DNA of 64,000 nucleotides from assembly GCA_002372615.1 (NCBI GenBank), contig DFHG01000004.1, positions 1 through 64,000 on the forward strand. The letters run 5' to 3'. This document shows positions 10,575-25,162 of the stretch, piece after piece. This DNA is from Mycoplasmataceae bacterium UBA3729. Its GTDB lineage: Bacteria > Bacillota_I > Bacilli_A > Mycoplasmatales > Mycoplasmoidaceae. The notes below the pieces were generated by a model. The model had not been told where the DNA came from, did not search any database, and saw nothing but the letters and a program-made list of their open reading frames with translations. Positions within the stretch are counted from its first letter, which is position 1. Each line of letters opens with the position of its first letter. A program made the translations under genes and the position numbers.

Positions 10575-10602
10575 TTATATTCACCATCCATGGTGAATAT
10601 AA
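10575..10602. promoter_or_regulatory. 28-bp palindrome in the divergent promoter region of the R-M cluster
   Basis: Two perfect 13-base arms, TTATATTCACCAT at 10575-10587 and ATGGTGAATATAA at 10590-10602, around a CC centre. It sits 78 bases before the methyltransferase start on one side and 16 bases before the unknown gene at 10619 on the other. The mixed-base core (TCACCAT/ATGGTGA) is unlikely to be chance in DNA this AT-rich. An operator for a dimeric regulator, as in controlled R-M systems, is the natural reading; a transcribed hairpin is the alternative. Confidence 0.6.
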
Positions 10603-10618
10603 TAATAATAATAATATT
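10600..10618 (+). repeat. (AAT)n tract directly before an ATG
   Basis: Five tandem AAT units followed by a variant copy fill the gap between the palindrome and the start codon at 10619, taking the place of a ribosome binding site. Trinucleotide tracts in promoters vary in length in some mycoplasmas, but whether this one varies cannot be told from one sequence. Confidence 0.5.
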
Positions 10619-11506
10619 ATGATTACAATAAATAACAATTTTAAAACATTTAATATCGATACATCACCATATGAATATTTTGAAAAATTATTCGATGATG
10701 AAATTAAAGAATTTGAAAAAAAGTATGGATGCGCTTCAACATATAAATCTAGTCGTGGTAATTATATACTCATAAACTCTAGCAACAAGATAAATTGAAT
10801 GGATACTTTTTTAGAACGAATATACAGATGTACACATTTAACATTAAAGAAAAGCGAAAATACGCAATATTTTAATAGCTTCATAACCTTTCTAGATTAT
10901 GAATTAAGAGCTCTTGGTCAAGATTTTATAGATATAGATACCTGTCGTTTATTTATGCAAACAACAAGCAAAAAAGATGGTAAAAAATTTAATTTACCAC
11001 ATTATCATATTAATTCCTTAATTTGTAGAATTTACCCATTAACATCCAATGACATAATTCGCAGGATATCATCATTATTCGATACAGAATGCTCCACTAA
11101 GCGTTTGAGTTTAACTAAAAGAAATAACATAATTTCATTAATTAATGACATAAAAAACAAAAAAACAAATATGGATGCAGAATTTTTCCTTGACATAATA
11201 TTAAGATTTATTTCAAAAATAAATGATGAAATTAATAAAAAATATCGTAAGTTTATATTTAATAGTTATAAACATAATTTTACTAATGAAGCAATAGATA
11301 AAGAGAAAAGTCAAGGTACAATTATGAATGTAAAATGACAATCAATTTTTAACATATGATTTGTGTTAATTAATTTTTATTTACCAGTGCTAAAAAATTT
11401 ATTTATATGAAGTAGAGATGGTAAACACGATTATATCTTAATGCAAAATATAACATTTGATGATAGTCTAAATCGAATTTTTAACAAATTATTGGAAGAA
11501 ATTTAA
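10619..11506 (+). CDS. Hypothetical protein divergent from the R-M operon
   Basis: A 295-residue protein (Trp60, 240, 247 and 263 as TGA; stop TAA 11504), intact despite lying in a decayed region. It is charged and mostly helical, with no signal peptide; a weakly hydrophobic stretch FNIWFVLINFYLPVLKNLFIW lies near 244-264. No helix-turn-helix, nuclease or methylase motif was recognised. Divergent placement across a palindrome would suit a regulator or an accessory part of the R-M system, but nothing in the protein itself shows this. Confidence 0.55.
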
Positions 11507-11540
11507 CAACAGTTTTTTTGCTAACCAACACCTAAAATTT

Positions 11541-11915
11541 TTGAAAAATTTTAAACTTATTAATTTTATTGCTTTAGCATTAGTTGGCAGTAAAAATTTT
11601 CAATTTTTTGCTGTAGAATTATGTGCGTATATGAGACCAATAATAAGTTACAAAGAATTATTATCAATGGCAAAAGGAAGAAAGAGCATGAATTATTTTG
11701 TGTTTATTCGCAGAAATTACCATTGTTTTACTGATAATGTTAAATTTGATGTAGCTAATGCTAATCAAATTATCAACAATACAGTTAATAACAATTCAGC
11801 TCATGGGTATGTTTCGCATTTAAATGATGTTTTAATAATTTCTATGGAATGAAATTTAATACAAAGTATATTGTTAGTAGACCTAATGAAATTTCCAAGT
11901 TTACTACCAGATTAA
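11541..11915 (+). CDS. Unidentified short frame before recombinase remnant
   Basis: Open from a TTG at 11541 (first ATG at 11631) to TAA at 11913 with one TGA Trp. It contains AYMRPIISYKELLSMAKGR and a Cys/His-poor tail, no recognised domain. It overlaps the start of the recombinase remnant in another frame, so it may be the displaced N-terminus of that gene or noise. Weakly supported. Confidence 0.25.
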
Positions 11916-12498
11916 CTAATAAGGAAATTAGTTATGTTAGAAAGAAATATAAAGAGTGAATTAATGAGAAGTTAACTTGTGTTAAGAATTTGCAAGAGTT
12001 AATAAGACATAAAAGATTAGGTTATTATTATATCTTCGAGACATTGTTGTGTTCTGGAATGAGAATAGGTGAATTAGCTTCAATTAATTTTAGAACTAAT
12101 CCAGTTTATAGGATTATTGAATCTAAGATATCTGGTTGTGATAAAGCAGAAATAATCATTAACACAGAGAAGACTTGTAAGAAGTGAGAGATTTATATTC
12201 CGCTTGATGCTTATAAGTTCTTTGTTAAATATAAGTGAAAGATTAAAGGGAATTTAGTTAAAGATAATCTCATTATGTTTAGGAATTGAGCTAAATTACC
12301 ATTTAAGCTTACTATACTCATGTATTAAGAAGAACTAAAGCTTCGATAATGCATGAGTATGGAGTGGATGTTAATACAATCTCAATGGTGTTAGGTAATA
12401 CACCAAAAACAGTGATGAATCACTATATCATCTCATCAAATAGGAACTATGGTGCTTGTGATATAGCTGATTGTGCAGTGAATGGTTATTATTGTTAA
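11849..12498 (+). pseudogene. Tyrosine recombinase (Xer/integrase family) catalytic domain, frameshifted
   Basis: Remnant of a site-specific tyrosine recombinase. The frame from 11849 has the first catalytic Arg in LLCSGMRIGELASINF (about residue 72, against roughly 150 in complete proteins, so the N-terminal DNA-binding domain is missing) and runs into a TAA at 12326. A one-base loss near 12313-12316 moves the rest to another frame, where THVLRRT supplies the H-x-x-R and MNHYI the Tyr nucleophile, ending at TAA 12496. All catalytic residues survive, but no continuous protein can be made. Such genes accompany invertible hsd loci or integrative elements. Confidence 0.75.
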
Positions 12499-12569
12499 AA
12501 CAAATAACATATATTTCAATAGAACTTATTTAAGTAGGAAGGAGGAACAATACATAATATATACAAGAT

Positions 12570-13105
12570 ATGAGAAAGAATAAAGCTGCTAAATACAAGA
12601 CAACAGATACTGATATTGATAAGAAGTTTATTGGTAAACAAGTTACTGTTGAGAAAGTTAAGTCTAAAGGTGGTCCTGGTGTTGGTGGAAGAAAACACCT
12701 ATCTATTGAAGAAGCTGGTAAAACTCAAGAACATGCATCTGAAAATATTATTAAACAAGCAACTGAACAGACTTTAAAAATATTAAAAGAGATGAACGAG
12801 AGCAGAGAAAGTTTTAGAAAAATATGTTTAACTTTTGAAGAAAAGGCCTTTTATGATATTTTAATTGCTCTCGTGATGAACATAATTTTGAATACGGTGA
12901 AGATAAACTTGTTAATGGAATAGTTATAAATGAAAAGTATAAAGCCTTAGCTACTAAGGTTAAAGAGATAATTGATACTAAATCTTCGTTTGCAGATTGG
13001 TTAAATAATCAAAATGTTAGAGACCAATTGAAGTTTGATATCAAGGTATGTCTAATTAAAAATGGATATCCACCTAATATAGCCTTGAAGTATTTAGTAA
13101 AGTAA
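12570..13105 (+). pseudogene. Type I restriction subunit HsdR, C-terminal remnant
   Basis: The first frame (ATG 12570, with AGGAGG at 12540-12546) contains ATEQTLKILKEMNESRE and LTFEEKAFYDIL, the C-terminal helical region of HsdR. A frameshift near 12866 moves the reading to a frame giving RDEHNFEYGEDKLVNG, FADWLNNQNVRDQLKFDIK and NGYPPNIALKYLVK, the usual HsdR ending. The motor and nuclease domains are absent. The first 50 residues (KGGPGVGGRKHLSIEEA region) do not look like HsdR and may be a fusion made by recombination. Non-functional as it stands. Confidence 0.7.
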
Positions 13106-13161
13106 TGGAACAAGTAGAAAATTTTGAAGAAAATAATAATGACTAGAATGGTGGTGATTAG

Positions 13162-13335
13162 GTGAACGAAGAAGAAAAAATAGAACGAATATTTAAATAT
13201 ACTGATATATATATGGTGCTAAAAAGATTCTTGAAAACAATGCCATTCTTTTAAAGATACCTAATCAATTTAACGACCCTAATGATTGTGATTTTACCTT
13301 CACAAAGAAAACTCAAGAAAGGCATTTGAACTAGT
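13162..13335 (+). pseudogene. DUF2971-like N-terminal remnant
   Basis: A GTG at 13162 opens NEEEKIERIFKYTDIY; after a shift of frame near 13205 it continues GAKKILENNAILLKIPNQFN, then DPNDCDF, ending at a TAG near 13335. The K-Y-x-x-I...NP/N-x-FNDP-x-DC pattern is the N-terminal signature of DUF2971 proteins, often found in defence and mobile regions. Too short and broken to function. Confidence 0.45.
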
Positions 13336-13426
13336 TCAAACGGGTGTCTATTTTATATGAAATTAATGGATATAAAACATACAAAATATTCATATTGCAT
13401 ATATAAATTTAAAAACACATTATGGT

Positions 13427-14485
13427 TTATTTCCATTTTTTAATATATTTTAATTCTTTAGTAAAATAAGATGAAGTTATAAGTGAAGCAAAAAATTTTC
13501 ATCATGATCCATAAAAACCAGGAAAAAATCACGCATGATATTTATAGAAGATAATATAAAGCATTTCCATTCTTTTTTTTGTAAAAAATATCTTTATTTT
13601 ATTTTTGTCTTCTTTACTATCTATATTTTTTAATGTTCGTTTTTCAATAAATAATAAATAAACAAATAATGGATAAAACCATAATTGGATAGTCTTAAAA
13701 TATTTTTTATTAAAAAAATATCCCTCCTTAACTAAATATTCAATTATTTTAGTTATTTGTCAAACAAAATCATTAATGTTTTTATAGCTAAAATGTTCTA
13801 TACTTGAAATATTATTATGTGTTTTATTTTTAACATAATAATAACCATAATAATTAACTGCATAAAAATATTTTGCTTTAAGAACCAAAATAATAGTGCA
13901 TCCAACATCTTCAAAATTTCTAAAATCAGAAAAGTTAAAATCCAATGATGTAAAATATTCTTTTCTAATTAAACAACCTCAAATTGTAACTGTTAAATTA
14001 TTTCTAATAAATTTAAATTTATTAGATTTTGAATGTGGTAGGATTAAATTATTGTAAAAAATTGGTGCTTTAATAATAACTTTTTCTTTTTTATTTTGAA
14101 ACCTAAAAACAGATTTACAAGTAATAAAATCATAATTAATTCCATTTTTAACTATTGGTTTAATTAATTTTTCAAGTATTTTTTTAGCAAATAAATCATC
14201 AGCATCTATAAAAATAAAATATTCACCTTTACTTTCACTAATTAATTTTTTTCTTTGAAAAGCAATTCCTTGATTTTTATCTGATGTTAATAATCTAATT
14301 CGATTATCATACTTAACCAATTCTTTAACAATCTTAATAGTATTATCTTTACTACAATCATCAGAAACAATAAGTTCAAAATTACTATATGTTTGTTTCA
14401 AAATTGATCAAATACACTTTTTGATAAATTTTTCTGCATTATAGCATGGTAATAAGACTGAAATGAAAGGTGATTTATTAACCAT
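13427..14485 (-). CDS. Family 2 glycosyltransferase
   Basis: Predicted GT-A fold enzyme moving a sugar from a nucleotide donor to a lipid or surface glycan. In 352 residues: VLLPCYNAEKF at about 10-20, nucleotide-binding SDDCSKDNT near 47-55, and the metal-binding FIDADDLF near 99-106. The C-terminal half is aromatic- and Lys-rich with Trp as TGA. It starts 12 bases after the helicase stop and is the last gene of the leuS operon. Mycoplasmas use such enzymes for membrane glycolipids or surface polysaccharide; the acceptor cannot be read here. Confidence 0.85.
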
Positions 14486-14497
14486 AATGTTATTTTA

Positions 14498-15841
14498 TTA
14501 TTTCCTATTTTTGTTTTTATTGATTTGTTCGATTAATAATCTTTTTTTAATTATTGCTTCAATGTTTTTATGACGCAATTTTTGCTTAATTTTTTTAATC
14601 TTATTTTTTATTTTCTTTTTATAACATGGTTTAATATGTTTTGAACCTTTATTAAAAATCATTTTAATTTCTTGATTTACATCTTCATCTAATAAATTTT
14701 TCTTTAATAATTTTAATTTTTTAGGTTGTTCAATAAGTTGATTATTTTTAATAATATTAAATTTTCATTTAATCCCTCTTTTAATTAATCTATTAATTAA
14801 ATAATCATCAGAATTTTTGTAAATTAGAAAAGCATTAGCTTTCTTATTATTGCGCCCTACTCTTCCAGCACGATGAATATATCACATTGGATCTTGTGGT
14901 AAACCATATGAAATTACAATATCAGCAAATGGTAAATCAATTCCTCTTGCAATTAAATCAGTAGAAATAAGATATTGATATTTATTTGCTATTATTCCAC
15001 GATATATTTGTTTTCTCTTTCTTTCATATATATCTTTATGAATTAATGCAGCATTCATATTTAATTTAATGAAATTTTGATAAATTAATTCACCTTCTTT
15101 TTTTGTGTTAACAAAAATAATACAGAAAAAAGGATTTATGATATTAACAAATTTAAATAATGTATCTAATGGTTGAGCATTAGTTTGAGTTTGATAAATA
15201 ATATTATGAGATAAATTATCATTTAATCAAATTGATGAACTACAAGATATTATTTTTGCATTTGTAATAAAATTTTTAAGTTGATGTGCTAATGAATTAT
15301 GCAAAGTAGCACTTGTTGCATAAATTAATAATTGTTTATGTCTAATTTTATTCAAAATATTAACAATTATTGAATAGAATCCAAAATCAATCAAGATATC
15401 AGCTTCATCAAAAATTAAATATTTAATGAATTTTTTTTCAAACTTTGCACTATTTAAAAATGAGAGAATTTTTTGTGGTGTACCGATAATAATTTGTGGT
15501 TGTGATTTTTTACAATTAGTATCTTGTGATAATACTTCTATTTTCAAATGGTTATTAAATTTTTTAAACTGAAGTAAATTATTATAAACTTGTCAACACA
15601 ATTCTTTGGTAGGCAAAATAATAATTGATTGAACACTATTATTATTTAAATCAACTACATTTAAAATAGGAATTAAATAACAAAGTGATTTACCTGTGCC
15701 AGTAGGAGAAGTAATAATTAGATTTTTGTCTTTATTATCTTTTTCAAAAGTTTTAGATTGAATTTCGGTAGGAGTTATAATTTTGTTTGCTTGCAAACAA
15801 TTCAAAATTCATAATTTTAAATTGAGATGACTAAAATTCAT
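14498..15841 (-). CDS. DEAD-box RNA helicase
   Basis: ATP-dependent RNA unwinding protein, probably in ribosome assembly or mRNA turnover. Motifs in order over 447 residues: Q motif TPTEIQ (23-28), Walker A SPTGTGKS (45-52), GTPQKIL, DEAD at about 145-148, SAT in YATSATL, then in the second RecA domain STDLIARGIDLP and HRAGRVGR. The C-terminal 90 residues form a very basic Lys-rich tail likely to bind RNA. It starts one base after the leuS stop, so expression is coupled. Several Trp are TGA. Confidence 0.92.
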
Positions 15842-15842
15842 A

Positions 15843-18254
<2,412 letters not shown>

Positions 18255-18299
18255 AGCATAAATATTATAATTATGAAATAATCATAATATATACATTTG

Positions 18300-20096
18300 A
18301 TGAACGAACAAAATATAAGAAATTTCTGTATAATTGCTCATATTGATCATGGTAAATCTACTTTAAGTGATCGAATTATTGAACTTACACATGGTTTAGA
18401 AAAAAGGGAAATGAAAGACCAAGTTCTTGATTCAATGGATATTGAACGAGAGCGTGGAATAACAATTAAATTAAATACGGTAAGATTAAATTACACTGAT
18501 CCAATAAGTAAAAAAGAATATATTTTAAATTTGATTGATACACCAGGACATGTTGATTTTAATTATGAAGTTTCACGAAGTCTAGCTGCATGTGAAGGTG
18601 CAATACTTGTAGTAGATGCTACACAAGGAGTACAAGCGCAAACTTTAGCTAATACTTATTTAGCATTAACTAACAATTTATTCATAATTCCCGTAATCAA
18701 TAAAATTGATTTACCTAATGCTAATGTTGAATTAGTAAAAAAGCAAATTGAAGAAACTATTGGAATTAAAGATCATATTTTTTGTATTTCTGCTAAAACT
18801 GGAGAAGGAGTTAACGAATTAATTAAACATGTAGCAGAATTAATTCCTAATCCAAAAGGAAATTCTAATCTTCCACTCCAAGCATTAATTTTTGATTCTT
18901 ATTATGATTCATATTCTGGTGTAATTTGTTTTATTAGAGTAAAAAATGGTGTAATTAAAATCAACCAACATATTAAAATGATGTCTAATAATAAAGATTT
19001 TATTATTACTGGAATTGGTATTAAAACACCAAAAATAAAAAATGTAAAAGAATTAAGAGCAGGTGAAGTTGGTTGAATTAGTGCTAATATTAAAACAGCA
19101 AAAGATGTTAATGTAGGTGATACAATTACAGATTATGATAATCCTTGTGCTCAATCTTTACCAGGTTATCAAAAAGTATTACCTATGGTTTATTGTGGAA
19201 TGTACCCTATTGATAATTCCAAATATAATGATTTGAAAGAAGCGATGATTAAAATCTCTTTATCTGATTCTTCATTAATCTATAAGTATGAAACATCAGC
19301 TGCTTTAGGTTTTGGAATTAGATGTGGTTTTTTAGGATTATTACATATGGATGTAATCCAACAAAGAATTAAAAGAGAATATAATATTGATTTAATTTTA
19401 ACTGCTCCAAGTGTTGAATATAAAATAATTAAAACTAATAAAGAAATAATAATGATTAATAATCCATGTGATTTACCAGATCGCACATTCATTAAAGAAT
19501 TTTATGAGCCTTATGTTAAATTAAAAATTATTACACCAAAAGAATATATTGGTGGAATAATGGAATTAGCACAAAATAGTAGAGGAATATATAAAAATCT
19601 TAGTTTAGTTGAAGGTGGACATCATAAATTAGAATATATCATTCCATTAAATGAAATTATTTATGACTTTTTTAATAACTTAAAAATTATCTCACATGGA
19701 TATGCAACCATGAATTATGAATTTGATGAATATAAAAAAACAGATTTAGCTAAAGTTGATATTCTTTTAAATGGAAATAAAGTGGATGCATTTAGTATGA
19801 TTATTCACCGTGATAAAGCATTTGCAAAAGCAAAAGAAATATGTCAAAAATTAAAAATTTATATACCACGTCAACAATTTGAAGTTCCTATTCAAGCAGT
19901 AATTGGTGGTAAAGTTATAGCTCGTGAAACAATTTCAGCTATGTATAAAAATGTGTTAGCTAAATGTTATGGTGGAGATGTAAGTAGGAAGAAAAAACTA
20001 CTTGAGCAACAAAAAGAAGGTAAGAAAAAATTAAAAATGATTGGTAAAGTAAGTGTACCACAAGAAACTTTTATTAAGATTTTAAAAAATGAATAA
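18300..20096 (+). CDS. lepA: Elongation factor 4 (LepA) ribosomal GTPase
   Basis: Translational GTPase that acts on stalled or initiating ribosomes. Full length, 598 residues. G1 AHIDHGKST at 14-22, the G2/G3 segments RGITIK and DTPGHVDF, G4 NKIDLP, and the LepA-specific C-terminal domain with RHDRDKAF-like [10 protein letters not shown] and the basic [14 protein letters not shown] tail. I take the ATG at 18300; a TTG three bases earlier is in frame but unneeded. One Trp at 19074 is TGA. Confidence 0.97.
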
Positions 20097-20118
20097 ACTA
20101 TATCATCTTAATGATTGA

Positions 20119-20124
20119 TATAAT
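20119..20124 (+). promoter_or_regulatory. -10 hexamer of tRNA-Glu
   Basis: TATAAT 16 bases before the tRNA 5' end, in the short gap after lepA; no clear -35. Confidence 0.4.
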
Positions 20125-20140
20125 ATTTTACACTTCATAT

Positions 20141-20217
20141 AGCCCGTTGGTGAAATGATGAACACGTACGCCTCTCAAGCGTATATTTGCTGGGTTTGAA
20201 TCCCGCACGGGTTACCA
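20141..20217 (+). tRNA. tRNA-Glu (anticodon CUC)
   Basis: Acceptor AGCCCGT/ACGGGTT with an A1-U72 pair, discriminator A and encoded CCA; D-arm GTTGGTGAAATGATGAACAC like bacterial tRNA-Glu; perfect anticodon stem TACGC/GCGTA around loop CTCTCAA, whose centre is CUC. T-loop TTTGAAT with stem CTGGG/CCCGC, one C-C mismatch and one wobble. Reading frame of the loop (U33 then CUC then A37) leaves no other choice. A CUC glutamate tRNA is unusual in Mollicutes, which generally use UUC only. Confidence 0.75.
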
Positions 20218-20229
20218 TAAATTTAAGTA

Positions 20230-20260
20230 TAAAGTTTTAAAAATATTTTTTTAAACTTTA
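20230..20260. terminator. Probable bidirectional terminator between tRNA-Glu and HNH gene
   Basis: Arms TAAAGTTT (20230-20237) and AAACTTTA (20253-20260) with A/T-rich centre, T-rich tract on either strand. It overlaps the stop codon of the convergent HNH gene. Confidence 0.45.
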
Positions 20261-20832
20261 TTTATTTCTTTAAATATTTTTTCTATTTCGCCTCAGGTTT
20301 TATTTTTTAAATCATCAATTGAATGTACAAAATTATGACAATTTGGACATAAACCTCTAAGATCATTATCTATATCAGTTTTGCGTTCACCGTTCTTAAT
20401 AAGGTTTAAATGATGAACTTGAATTATATAATCTTTTCCATTTGCTTTTAAGTATGACTTACCACATAATTTACAACTAAATCCATATTTTTCTAAATAT
20501 GCATCTCTAATAGTTGTTATTCGACTACCAACTCGAATTTTTCTTATGATTTCCTTTCCCTCTATTTGTGAATGTATATTATCCATGATTTCAGTTCTGA
20601 CTCTAATCAATTTAATTTTTTTTATTTTTAAATCAGGTTTAACTTCAAAACCACAATCCAAGATTTGAGTTGCTAAACTATGTTGTCCACATGTATACCA
20701 ATATTCAGGATATTCGTAAGCCGATTTACATAACTTGACTCTAGCTATTTTTTCTATTTGCATTAGGCCAAGATAAAAGTCGTCTCTAGTTTCTCTTTTT
20801 AAATAATCAATTAAGTAGGCAAACTTATACAT
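20251..20832 (-). CDS. HNH endonuclease
   Basis: Predicted metal-dependent DNA nuclease of 193 residues. The C-terminal third holds a zinc-stabilised HNH module: CKLC at 120-123, VHHLNLI near 139-145, then LCPNCHNFVH at 161-170. The N-terminal 100 residues are helical and unassigned. The track-style TTG at 20850 is possible, but the ATG at 20832 has GGAGGACG 8 bases before it. It sits in a small accessory insert between tRNA-Glu and rpoC, beside a decayed gene, so a mobile (homing-like) or defence nuclease is likely. Trp near the C-terminus is TGA. Confidence 0.8.
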
Positions 20833-20835
20833 TTT

Positions 20836-21359
20836 AATCGTCCTCCACAACTTCTTCGATAAACATTAGCTCATCATCTTTACAAAGGTGATCTTCTATA
20901 TTGATATTATCACTATTAATTAATTCATGAGTATCCAAAATATCATTTTTATAATCTTTAATTAATTTTCATTAGATTTTATGATCATGTGCTCTATCAT
21001 AAATAACATTACCTGATATACCTTTACCAGCAAAACTACTTTGATTGTTCCTATACTTTCCATTTGGCCATTTTTTATGCTGATGAATTTCATCAAGACA
21101 TTCATATGCCAATTGTAAACAATAACCATGAATTGTTAGAATGAATTCAGAACTTAATATAAATTTATATTTTAATAAACATTGTCTATTTTGAACCATA
21201 TATATAGTGCCACCAGATTTTAATTGTTTAACAAAAGAATAATCAATTTTATGTTTAGAATTATGTCATTCTAGCCATCCTAAAATCTGGATGCTCTTCA
21301 TCTAAATGATATGCGCTTGTAAAATCAATACATCTTTGATTTATTTATTCTATAAGATT
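20836..21359 (-). pseudogene. Decayed unidentified gene beside the HNH nuclease
   Basis: Three in-order pieces: a start-less frame just after rpoC giving CIDFTSAYHLDEEHPDFR (stop near 21271), a second frame with ATG 21301 to TAA 20972 (109 codons, including GTIYMVQNRQCLLKYK, ECLDEIHQHKKWPNGKYR and SFAGKGISGNVIYDR), and after that TAA an acidic tail that stays open to a TAA at about 20836, ending in EEVVEDD just before the HNH start. A frameshift plus a nonsense codon in one former gene is the simplest reading; the central 109-codon part could still be translated. No family recognised. Confidence 0.5.
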
Positions 21360-25154
<3,795 letters not shown>

Positions 25155-25162
25155 ATTTCCTC

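Noticed and set aside
12300..12330. Programmed frameshift in the recombinase
   Set aside because: No slippery heptamer or downstream structure is evident, and neighbouring genes are also broken; decay is simpler.
5432..13426. Direct repeat of the tRNA-Arg 3' end as a right attachment site
   Set aside because: None was found by eye near the right border; the integration idea rests on position only.
20141..20217. tRNA-Leu because the D-arm resembles some Leu tRNAs
   Set aside because: There is no long variable arm, and the only perfect anticodon stem puts CUC in the anticodon, with a D-arm equal to bacterial tRNA-Glu.
20141..20217. UCA (Trp or selenocysteine) anticodon read one base over
   Set aside because: That shift breaks the five-pair anticodon stem and removes U33.
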